Assembly: GCF_000731675.1 (NCBI RefSeq)
Contig: NZ_JMIT01000002.1
Coordinates: 595,456-659,455 of the forward strand
Direction of reading: 5' to 3'
DNA from: Pseudomonas capeferrum
GTDB taxonomy: Bacteria; Pseudomonadota; Gammaproteobacteria; Pseudomonadales; Pseudomonadaceae
DNA: 64,000 nt
Each line of letters opens with the position of its first letter. The stretch's first letter is position 1. Position numbers and translations under genes: made by a program. Below the pieces are notes generated by a model that had not been told where the DNA came from, made no database searches, and saw only the letters and a program-made list of their open reading frames with translations. Positions 17,320 to 25,618 of the stretch are shown one piece after another.

Positions 17320-18420
17320 TTACTCCTTGGCCGTCAGGTTCACTACACGGTTGGTACGATCCACGGGGCGCACCTCCTGCCCCTCGCGCAACACATGGCC
17401 CCCGGCGGCGACCACCCAGTCGCCCGGTTTCACGCCTTCGAGCACCGGTACACTGTCAGAGCCATACGGCCCCAGGCGCACTACCGTGCGTTCCAGGCGG
17501 CGGTCCTGGCCGACCCGCCAGACATAGGCCTGGCCGTTTTCTGCAGTGACCGCCGACAACGGCACTGACAGTGGGATCAGCCCTTCATGGGCGATGAAAA
17601 CACGTGCGCTCTGGCCCAGCTCGGCGGGCGCCTTGGCCGAGGTGAAGGCGATGCGTGCGGCGAAGGTTCGCGAACGTGGGTCGGCTGCCGGCGAGAGTTC
17701 ACGGATACGCCCGTCGAAGCGTTCGCCTGGGTGCGACCACAGCTCCACGCTGACGCCTTGGCCCACGGCAAAACGGGAAAATTGCTGCTCCGGCAGGCCG
17801 ATGACCACCTCACGCTCGCCGTCTGCGGCCAAGGTGAACACGGTCTGCCCGGCCGCGACCACCTGGCCGACTTCGACCTGGCGCTTGGCGATGACACCGG
17901 CCTGCGGCGCACGCAGCACTGCGTACTCGGCCTGGTTGCCGGCCACATCGAACTCGGCCTTGGCTTGTTTCAGGCGGGCCATGCCGGCGCGGTACAGGTT
18001 TTCGGCATTGTCGTATTGCGAGTGGCTGACCATTTGCCGGTCCAGCAGCTTCTGGTAGCGATCACGCTCGGCGCGCACCAGCGACAGGTTGGCTTCGGCG
18101 GCGGCCATCTGGGCACGATTGGCTTCCAGTTGCAGGCGCACATCCTGTGGGTCCAGCTCGGCCAGCGGCTGCTCGGCCTTGACCCGCTGGCCCTCTTCGA
18201 CCAGGCGTTTGCTGACTTTGCCGGCAATGCGGAAGGCCAGCTCCGGTTCGAAGCGCGCGCGCACTTCGCCGGGGTAGCTGTCGGCAGCCGCTTCGGCCGG
18301 CTGTGGCTGAATCACCAGTGCCGGGCGCGGCGCGGCAGGTGGCGCGGCTTCCTGGCCGCACGCCGCAAGGAGCAGGGCGACGGCAGTGGGCAGAGCGATG
18401 GACAAGGCATGGCGCAACAT
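17320..18420 (-). CDS. RND efflux periplasmic adaptor (membrane-fusion protein)
   Basis: A 366-residue lipoprotein adaptor linking the RND pump to an outer-membrane channel. The signal peptide MLRHALSIALPTAVALLLAACGQ ends in a lipobox (LAAC). The mature protein shows the MFP order: beta/lipoyl half PGEVRARFEPELAFRIAGKV, a helical hairpin rich in Gln/Ala (LEANRAQMAAAEANLSLVRAERDRYQ), the second lipoyl half VLRAPQAGVIAKRQVEVG, and a C-terminal beta-barrel. The frame extends upstream to 18444, but the start at 18420 follows AAAGGA and gives the correct signal peptide. A candidate operator lies 35-50 bases upstream. Confidence 0.9.
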   Translation of the reverse strand: MLRHALSIALPTAVALLLAACGQEAAPPAAPRPALVIQPQPAEAAADSYPGEVRARFEPELAFRIAGKVSKRLVEEGQRVKAEQPLAELDPQDVRLQLEANRAQMAAAEANLSLVRAERDRYQKLLDRQMVSHSQYDNAENLYRAGMARLKQAKAEFDVAGNQAEYAVLRAPQAGVIAKRQVEVGQVVAAGQTVFTLAADGEREVVIGLPEQQFSRFAVGQGVSVELWSHPGERFDGRIRELSPAADPRSRTFAARIAFTSAKAPAELGQSARVFIAHEGLIPLSVPLSAVTAENGQAYVWRVGQDRRLERTVVRLGPYGSDSVPVLEGVKPGDWVVAAGGHVLREGQEVRPVDRTNRVVNLTAKE

Positions 18421-18454
18421 GATGAATCCTTTCGCGAAGAGCACATCGAATATT

Positions 18455-18470
18455 TATACTGGCGGGTATA
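18455..18470. promoter_or_regulatory. Candidate TetR operator in the RND operon promoter
   Basis: TATAC-TGGCGG-GTATA is a perfect 5-bp inverted repeat with a 6-base spacer in an AT-rich stretch (18450-18475) of a GC-rich genome. It lies 35-50 bases upstream of the adaptor start, where core promoter elements would be. The adjacent divergent gene encodes a TetR-family protein, so repression at this site is a reasonable inference. Confidence 0.5.
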
Positions 18471-18548
18471 TTAAATCAGGGAATCGGCGCCGGGAAGGGT
18501 GTCTGTGGTGGTTTTTGCAGGGTGGGGCTTGAGGCCTCTGGCGCCTGT

Positions 18549-18772
18549 GAGATCGAGCGCCGCCCGCGCGGCGCTTCGCGGGGCAAGCCCGCTCCCACAT
18601 CTGTTTTCGGGCCAGTGAGGCCTGTGGCATTGGCGCGACCCCTTGTTTGTACGACGCGATATTGAGGCGACCGCCAAGGGCCGCGCGCCTATGTCACAGG
18701 TATGACTGGCCCGAAAACAGATGTGGGAGCGGGCTTGCCCCGCGAAGCGCCGCGCGGGCGGCGCTCGATCTC
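18549..18772. repeat. 224-bp foldback element with perfect 68-bp inverted arms
   Basis: Positions 18549-18616 and 18705-18772 are exact reverse complements over 68 bases. Each arm is composite: a GATCGAGCGCCGC-family core joined to a REP core of the CGCGGGGCAAGCCCGC type, then ATCTGTTTTCGGGCCAGT. The 88-base middle folds further: CCTGTG (18621-18626) with CACAGG (18695-18700), GGCGCG (18632-18637) with CGCGCC (18684-18689), and CCCTTG (18640-18645) with CAAGGG (18675-18680). Nearly the whole element can form one hairpin. No coding capacity is evident. Confidence 0.9.
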
Positions 18773-18903
18773 AAAAGCGCTATAAATCCCCCGCCAAACA
18801 CCTCCCGCCCCAACACAACTGTCCAGTGACAGACAGCACGTATTGCACGGACACTTTCACCGAAAGGCGTCCGACCCGCTAAGATGGGCGACTCTTCAAC
18901 AAG

Positions 18904-19545
18904 ATGCAGACTCCAATGCCCAACGACGCACCCATCGGACCAGGCCGGCCCAAGGACCTGGCCAAACGCGAGGCGATCCTCGAAGCGGCCAAGACATTGT
19001 TCCTCAGCCTTGGCTATGCCAACACCAGCATGGATGCGGTCGCTGCGGCGGCAGGTGTTTCAAAACTCACGGTGTACAGCCACTTCACCGACAAGCAGAC
19101 GCTGTTCTGCTCGGCGGTCATGGCCACCTGCCAGATCCAGCTACCGGACCTGCTGTTCGAGTACCCCGAGGGGGCACCGGTGGACGAGGTGCTGCTGACC
19201 ATTGCCCGTAACTTCCAGGCGCTGATCAGCAGTGACGAAGCAGTTAAGCTCAGCCGCCTGATCATGGCCCAAGGCAGCCTGGACCCAAGCTTTGGCGAGT
19301 ACTTCTACGAAGCTGGGCCCAAGCGCGTGCTGGCGGGAATGGAAGCGCTGCTGCGCGGGGCGAATGAGCGCGGGTTACTGCGCATCGACAACCCGTTGCG
19401 CGCGGCGGAGCACTTCTTCTGCCTGGTCAAGGGCGCACCGGATTATCGGTTGCTGCTCGGCTGCGCCGGGCCGCTGGAAGGGGATGAAGCCGAGGCGCAT
19501 GTGCGGGAGGTGGTGGGGGTGTTCATACGCGCCTTCCACCGCTGA
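18904..19545 (+). CDS. TetR/AcrR-family repressor, likely local regulator of the RND operon
   Basis: A 213-residue regulator. The N-terminal helix-turn-helix spans about residues 20-65: REAILEAAKTLFLSLGY, then TSMDAVAAAAGVSKLTVYSHF, with the classic TVYSHF recognition-helix end. The C-terminal ligand domain (FQALISSDEAVKLSRLIMAQ) is of the AefR-like type. ATGs at 18904 and 18916 are both possible; neither has a strong ribosome site. It diverges from the RND adaptor-pump operon across 483 bases with a candidate operator, the usual layout for a local repressor of efflux genes. Confidence 0.88.
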   Translation: MQTPMPNDAPIGPGRPKDLAKREAILEAAKTLFLSLGYANTSMDAVAAAAGVSKLTVYSHFTDKQTLFCSAVMATCQIQLPDLLFEYPEGAPVDEVLLTIARNFQALISSDEAVKLSRLIMAQGSLDPSFGEYFYEAGPKRVLAGMEALLRGANERGLLRIDNPLRAAEHFFCLVKGAPDYRLLLGCAGPLEGDEAEAHVREVVGVFIRAFHR

Positions 19546-19580
19546 TTGGCCGACAACACACGAATCGGCATGCATTCCGG

Positions 19581-20366
<786 letters not shown>

Positions 20367-20460
20367 CTAAAAAATCAAACCACGCCCTTATGAATCGGCA
20401 ACCACGGCCGATACAGGCAATATCCCGCTATTCTGCCAGAGCACAACGCGCGCGACTGCC

Positions 20461-21081
20461 ATGACAGATACTCTTCCCATCGGTTTGACCTACCTGTCGC
20501 CTGTCGGCCACTACGGTCAACAGAATACCCAGACACTCGGGGGCGTCAGCCACCTGTGGCAGGATTTCTTTGCCCGCGCCATGGCCGAGCAACAGGCAGA
20601 GGAAGCGGACAGCGTCAGCCAGTCGTTCGTCCAGTACGATCAGCACAGCGGCGAGCCGGTCGGCGGTGCCAGGGCGCTGGCGCTGATCGATGCCCAGCGT
20701 GCGCTGCCGGTGCACGACACCGAAATCGCACCGCCCGAGCCACTGTTCCTGCCCAAGGCCGAACTGGAAGCCAACCTGCTGGAGCCCGCCGCCGAGCCGT
20801 TCAGCGCCATCGAGCTGATCGAACAGCAGCGTGAACTCGACCTGAGCAACAGCTGGTTGCGCCCGGTGGTCATGAGCCAGGGTCACCCGCTTGCCGAGCC
20901 CGGCCCAGGCCCCTCCCCGCGCCCGCTGTTCCTGCCTATCGCCGAGTTCGAGACGAACCTGCTGGACCCGGCCCCCGAACCCTTCGACGAAACCACGCTG
21001 GCCAAGCAGCAGAATGACCTGGCGTTCGACATCCACTGGGCGCGCCCGGTGGTGCTGAACAACGTTCGCGTTCACGCCTGA
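20461..21081 (+). CDS. Unknown protein with two 47-residue internal repeats
   Basis: A 206-residue acidic, proline-rich protein with no signal peptide or membrane helix. Residues 92-138 and 153-199 are two copies of one unit: (P)xPLFLPxAExExNLL(E/D)PAxEPF, then xQQxxLxxxxxWxRPVV. They are separated by a Pro/Gly-rich linker. A weaker relative of the unit's second half (WQDFFARAMAEQQAEEAD) appears near residues 33-50. I recognise no family. It stands alone between rsmJ, which diverges, and the extensin-like gene, which converges. Possible roles include a scaffold or a binding protein, but this is speculation. Confidence 0.7.
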   Translation: MTDTLPIGLTYLSPVGHYGQQNTQTLGGVSHLWQDFFARAMAEQQAEEADSVSQSFVQYDQHSGEPVGGARALALIDAQRALPVHDTEIAPPEPLFLPKAELEANLLEPAAEPFSAIELIEQQRELDLSNSWLRPVVMSQGHPLAEPGPGPSPRPLFLPIAEFETNLLDPAPEPFDETTLAKQQNDLAFDIHWARPVVLNNVRVHA

Positions 21082-21093
21082 GGTTGCGCAAGC

Positions 21094-21783
21094 TCAGCGG
21101 CAGATCTGCCAGCGGCCCATATCGAGGTGGAAGTGATTGTGGTGCGCGGCGTTGTAGTCTGGCCCCAGCACGGTACTGAAGCGTTCACAGGCCACCTGCT
21201 GCACCTGACGTAGGAAATCAGCTTTCTGCCCCCCCGCTTGCCAGTCCCGAGCCAGTACGATGCGCTGCCCGTCCTGCAAGCGAAAACCACTGATGTCCAG
21301 GGCATTGGCGGTGGCGTGCTGACTGAGCCGGCCTTGTTTGCGGTGATAGACATTGCGGCAGGCAAAACTGCCCAGGTGGTCGACCTGCGTCACCCGCTGC
21401 CCCAATACCCGCTGCGCCACCGGTTGCAGCCCATGCTGCTCGAACAGCGCGTAAGCCACCGCCAACGGGCAACTGGCCAGGAAGCTGCTGCTGAGCCGCG
21501 CCTGACCGCCCTCGATGCGCCATACGTTGCGCAGCGGGCAATTGGCCGAGGCCGGGCTGTCGGCTTGCGCCCGGTACCGCAGATCGCTGGTTTCCAGTGC
21601 CTGACGGCATAGCGCGGGGTCATCGCGCAGGCGCGACAGCTTGAAGGTGGTGAGCAGGTTCGGCGGCTGGCGCACGTCCAGCGGCGCCCAGGGGTTCCAG
21701 GCAGCCGGCAGGCGCCAGCCAAAATGCCAGGCCAAGCCTGCCAGCAGTGACAGGCCCAGCAACAGTGCCAGCAAGGCACGCAT
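21094..21783 (-). CDS. Extensin-like C-terminal domain protein (putative DD-peptidase fold)
   Basis: A 229-residue protein with one N-terminal hydrophobic helix (MRALLALLLGLSLLAGLAWH), probably an uncleaved anchor facing the periplasm. The conserved region has PLRNVWRIEGGQARLSSSFLAS, ASCPLAVAYALF, GSFACRNVYHRKQGRLSQHATANALDISGF and a C-terminal HNHFHLD. The spaced His/Asp residues (SQHATANALDI and HNHFHLD) resemble the zinc site of M15-type DD-peptidases, to which the extensin-like family is related. Cysteines are probably disulfide-linked. It is followed on the same strand by the PEP-mutase-like gene 6 bases upstream. A cell-wall role is an inference. Confidence 0.8.
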   Translation of the reverse strand: MRALLALLLGLSLLAGLAWHFGWRLPAAWNPWAPLDVRQPPNLLTTFKLSRLRDDPALCRQALETSDLRYRAQADSPASANCPLRNVWRIEGGQARLSSSFLASCPLAVAYALFEQHGLQPVAQRVLGQRVTQVDHLGSFACRNVYHRKQGRLSQHATANALDISGFRLQDGQRIVLARDWQAGGQKADFLRQVQQVACERFSTVLGPDYNAAHHNHFHLDMGRWQICR

Positions 21784-21789
21784 GGCGAT

Positions 21790-22620
21790 TCAGCGGCGGA
21801 ACAGGTCGTTGAGCTGGGCAAAGGGCAGCGCCTGTTCACCGTAGCCGAACGTGCCCTCGTCACGAATCTCCAACGCGGCCCGGTGGAAAGCCCCCAGCGC
21901 CGCACGGGCCAGCGACGAGCCGACACTGATGCGGCGCACCCCAAGGTCTTGCAACTGGTTGACGCTCAGGGTCACGCCCGCCAGCCCCATCAGCACATTG
22001 ACCGGCTTGGGCGCCACCGCCTGCACCACCGCGCGAATTTCTTCGACGGTGCGCAGCCCTGGCGCGTAGAGCACATCGGCCCCGGCCTCGGCATATGCTT
22101 GCAGGCGCAGGATGGTGTCATCCAGGTCCAGGCGCCCATGCAGCAGGTTTTCTGCCCGGGCGCACAGGGTGAACGGAAACGGCAGGCTACGCGCTGCCTG
22201 AACCGCCGCGCGGACGCGTTCCACAGCCAGGCCATGGTCATAGATAGGGGCTTCACTGCGCCCGCTGGCGTCTTCGATGGAACCCCCTACAAGACCCGCC
22301 TCGGCGGCCCGCAGGATGGTCTGTGCGCAGTCTTCGGGCAGGTCGCCGAAGCCGTTCTCCAGGTCGGCGGCTACCGGCAAGGCCGTGGCATCGACAATGG
22401 ACCCGGCGTTATCCAGGGTTTCGTCCAGGCTCAAGGCACCTTCGGCATCCGGTCGGCCCAGGCTGAACGCCAGGCCCGCGCTGGTCGTGGCCAGCGCCTC
22501 GAAGCCCAGGCTGGCGAGCAGCTTGGCGGAGCCGGCATCCCACGGGTTGGGGATGACGAAGGCACTGTCGCGTTCGTGCAGTGCCTTGAAGGCTTCGGCT
22601 CGCAGGGTTTGCACATCCAT
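21790..22620 (-). CDS. Isocitrate lyase / PEP mutase superfamily enzyme
   Basis: A 276-residue (beta/alpha)8 enzyme. The stretches FVIPNPWDAGSAKLLASLGF, ATTSAGLAFSLG, LPVAADLENGFGD, GGSIEDASG and CARAENLL mark the PEP mutase/isocitrate lyase superfamily, with acidic residues that would hold Mg2+. Members cleave or rearrange 2-oxoacids (oxaloacetate decarboxylase, 2-methylisocitrate lyase, PEP mutase). The lyase-type KKCGH loop is not obvious, so a precise reaction cannot be given. It lies between the extensin-like and DUF72 genes on the same strand. Confidence 0.8.
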   Translation of the reverse strand: MDVQTLRAEAFKALHERDSAFVIPNPWDAGSAKLLASLGFEALATTSAGLAFSLGRPDAEGALSLDETLDNAGSIVDATALPVAADLENGFGDLPEDCAQTILRAAEAGLVGGSIEDASGRSEAPIYDHGLAVERVRAAVQAARSLPFPFTLCARAENLLHGRLDLDDTILRLQAYAEAGADVLYAPGLRTVEEIRAVVQAVAPKPVNVLMGLAGVTLSVNQLQDLGVRRISVGSSLARAALGAFHRAALEIRDEGTFGYGEQALPFAQLNDLFRR

Positions 22621-22648
22621 GGTCTCAACCTCAGGCAGTCAGGAGTGG

Positions 22649-23518
22649 TCAGAGTAGTCCCAGTTGTTCGACCTCAGGGGCGCGTGGCAATTCCGGCAAA
22701 GGTGCAAGGCCAGGCAGGCGCTGCATCAGACGTTGATGAAAACGCTGGGCCAACGCCGCAGCCAGGCGGTTATCCGAGGTGTGCAGGAAGATGTAGGGGC
22801 TACGACCTTCCTCGACCCAACTGGCCACCTTGGCCACCCAGGGCGTCAGGAAGGCTTCGTTGGCTTCAAGCTGCGGATGGCCAATGAAACGTACCTGCGG
22901 ATGCTGGCTGAAGGCGGCCGGGCGTGGCGGCACCTTGGGTTTCTTGGCCTGGGCATGCAGCACGGCGGGCTCGCGCGAGGTGCAACTGAACAACGCCCGC
23001 GGGTCGAGGCAGATGCGCTCGACACCACGCTCGAGCAACAGCCGGTTGAGCTGCCGCTCCTCTTCACCGCGCGCAAAAAAAGCCTCGTTGCGCACTTCGA
23101 CGGCCAACGGTACACCCACTTGATCCAGAAAATGGCTCAACTCTGCCAGGCGCGAAGGCCCGAATAACGCAGGCAACTGCAGCCAGTAAGGCGATACCCG
23201 TTCACCCAGCGGTGCCATCAAACGGGTGAAGGCAGCGGCCGCGTCCAGCTGATCGCGCAGGTCTCCCCCATGGCTGACCTCGCGAGGGAATTTGGCGGTG
23301 AAACGAAAGTGCGCCGGCATCGTCTGCGCCCAGCGTGCCACGGTGGCGGGTGCGGGGCTGGCGTAGAAGGTGGTATTGCCTTCGACAGCGTTGAACACCT
23401 GGCTGTACAGGCCAAGGTACTCAGCGGCTCGGGCATCGGCGGGGTACAGGTAGTCGCGCCAGGCGTTTTCGCTCCATGACGGACAACCCAGAAAATAAGG
23501 CAGAAGAGAAGGAATCAT
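22649..23518 (-). CDS. DUF72 protein (YecE family)
   Basis: A 289-residue TIM-barrel-like protein of the DUF72/YecE family, biochemical function unknown. Recognisable parts are LGCPSWSENAWRDYLYP, FNAVEGNTTFYASPAPATV (family signature VExNxTFY), FRFTAKFPREVSH, LAVEVRNEAFF and the C-terminal SPYIFLHTSDNRLAAALAQRF. It starts 3 bases after the stop of the small unknown gene upstream on the same strand, so both are probably cotranscribed. Confidence 0.82.
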   Translation of the reverse strand: MIPSLLPYFLGCPSWSENAWRDYLYPADARAAEYLGLYSQVFNAVEGNTTFYASPAPATVARWAQTMPAHFRFTAKFPREVSHGGDLRDQLDAAAAFTRLMAPLGERVSPYWLQLPALFGPSRLAELSHFLDQVGVPLAVEVRNEAFFARGEEERQLNRLLLERGVERICLDPRALFSCTSREPAVLHAQAKKPKVPPRPAAFSQHPQVRFIGHPQLEANEAFLTPWVAKVASWVEEGRSPYIFLHTSDNRLAAALAQRFHQRLMQRLPGLAPLPELPRAPEVEQLGLL

Positions 23519-23521
23519 CCC

Positions 23522-23818
23522 TCAAATGTACAGGTCGAGCCCCAGTACTTCCATGTCCCAATCGGTAAAACCGGCCGTGCTCAGGTAGCTCGCCAACGCA
23601 GTGGCGGTACGCCGGTCACGGGCGCGAGGGAAGATCATGTCTTGCTGACGGGCTGGCAGGCCACCGCTGCGACGGCGAATGGCCGCCTCCTGGGCCAGCT
23701 CACCCTGCTCGCCGCTGTCGATGACGTCGGCATCTTCGATGGCCTCATCGCGCACCGACGCTTTGCGCGGTGTGCGCTTGATCGGGTAGGACTGCGATGA
23801 GAAACCGTCGATACGCAT
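23522..23818 (-). CDS. Small conserved hypothetical protein
   Basis: A 98-residue basic/acidic patterned soluble protein, MRIDGFSSQSYPIKRTPRKA at the N-terminus and FTDWDMEVLGLDLYI at the C-terminus. The open frame continues 10 codons upstream, but the ATG at 23818 gives a cleaner start. There is no signal peptide or known motif. It abuts the DUF72 gene (3-base gap). The N-terminal SSQSYP and a C-terminal helix resemble small conserved pseudomonad proteins, but I assign no function. Confidence 0.6.
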   Translation of the reverse strand: MRIDGFSSQSYPIKRTPRKASVRDEAIEDADVIDSGEQGELAQEAAIRRRSGGLPARQQDMIFPRARDRRTATALASYLSTAGFTDWDMEVLGLDLYI

Positions 23819-23949
23819 GGCGTGAACACTCAGAACCGATGATGGCAATTTAGCAGCATCAGAGTTACGTCGCTAATGCTTGAGTGATAACTGGACCACA
23901 GTTCGCGAGAAAGGTTTTAGCGTCATCGGCGATAACCGACGAACAACAC

Positions 23950-24624
23950 TCAGCGCTTCTTGGGTGTCGCTACATTATCGCGCAAGTACACAGGTTGCGC
24001 CTGCTCGGCGCCGATCGCCTCGCCGCGCGCCCAGGCAAAGCTGGCCAGGCTGAGGATATCCAGGGCATTGGGCAACGCCGCCGCATTGCTGGCGGCGACG
24101 TGCACAGCCAGGCGCTCGGCATAGCCCCAACCGGTACCGGCACCGAACCACTCGGCGGTGCTGGCGTCGGGCAGCGCCACGCGCTCGGGCGGCAGTACCG
24201 CTTCCTGGCCGACCAGGCGCATTTCGCCGGCGCTGGCCTGGTAGCAGCCCCAGTACACCTCGTCCATGCGCGCATCGATGGCGGCCGCCACGTGCTGCGC
24301 ACCCTGCTCGCGCAACGCACCTTGCGCCAGCGCGGCCAGGTTGGACACCGGCAGTACCGGGCGCTCGAGGGCGAACGCCAGGCCCTGGACCACACCGATG
24401 GCGATCCGCACGCCGGTGAAGGCCCCCGGGCCACGGCCGAACGCGATGGCATCCAGCGCATTCAAGGCCACCCCCGAGTCAGCCAGCAGCTGTTTGATCA
24501 TCGGCAGCAACTTCTGCGCGTGCTGACGTGGGATCACCTCGTAATGGCTGGTTACCTTGCCGTCATGCAACAAGGCGACGGAACAGGCTTCGGTGGCGGT
24601 ATCCAGGGCCAGCAGGGTGGTCAT
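23950..24624 (-). CDS. tsaB: tRNA t6A synthesis protein TsaB
   Basis: TsaB is the inactive paralogue partner of TsaD in the complex that makes threonylcarbamoyladenosine at A37 of tRNAs. The 224-residue product starts MTTLLALDTATEACSVALLH, with ALDTAT typical of the ASKHA fold, then DAIAFGRGPGAFTGVRIAIGV and the MDEVYWG segment. The open frame extends to 24672, but 24624 matches family length. adk lies upstream on the same strand, with a terminator-like hairpin between. TcdA, which acts on t6A later, is encoded elsewhere in the window. Confidence 0.92.
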   Translation of the reverse strand: MTTLLALDTATEACSVALLHDGKVTSHYEVIPRQHAQKLLPMIKQLLADSGVALNALDAIAFGRGPGAFTGVRIAIGVVQGLAFALERPVLPVSNLAALAQGALREQGAQHVAAAIDARMDEVYWGCYQASAGEMRLVGQEAVLPPERVALPDASTAEWFGAGTGWGYAERLAVHVAASNAAALPNALDILSLASFAWARGEAIGAEQAQPVYLRDNVATPKKR

Positions 24625-24668
24625 CGAACGGGTTTCCAGGTGCAGGGAAAAGAGCGCCAGTATAAACG

Positions 24669-24694
24669 ACAACGGCCCGCAAGCGGGCCGTTGT
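24669..24694 (-). terminator. Terminator hairpin between adk and tsaB
   Basis: Perfect stem ACAACGGCCCGC / GCGGGCCGTTGT with a 2-base AA loop. Read on the minus strand it follows the adk stop by about 17 bases and is succeeded by CGTTTA. It probably ends or attenuates adk transcription before tsaB. Confidence 0.7.
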
Positions 24695-24710
24695 GATGCA
24701 AGGCGATGGA

Positions 24711-25586
<876 letters not shown>

Positions 25587-25618
25587 TTACACCTGCGCCT
25601 GGCAAACCAGAGGCGGCC

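Larger units (their letters stand above)
18421..18903. other. Divergent control region of the RND operon and tetR-like gene
   Basis: A 483-base non-coding gap. From left to right it holds a candidate operator (18455-18470), a 224-bp foldback made of two inverted repeat copies (18549-18772), a small inverted repeat CTGTC-CAGT-GACAG (18819-18832), and a possible -10 TAAGAT just before the regulator gene. No ORF with a ribosome site was found inside. Confidence 0.6.

Noticed and set aside
14896..17568. 890-codon plus-strand frame antisense to the RND pump
   Set aside because: It spans both RND genes, shows no domain, and its composition is that of the reverse complement of real coding sequence.
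18617..18704. Possible small gene or sRNA in the middle of the foldback
   Set aside because: No start codon with a ribosome site and no promoter or terminator could be identified; the sequence is largely explained by nested inverted repeats.
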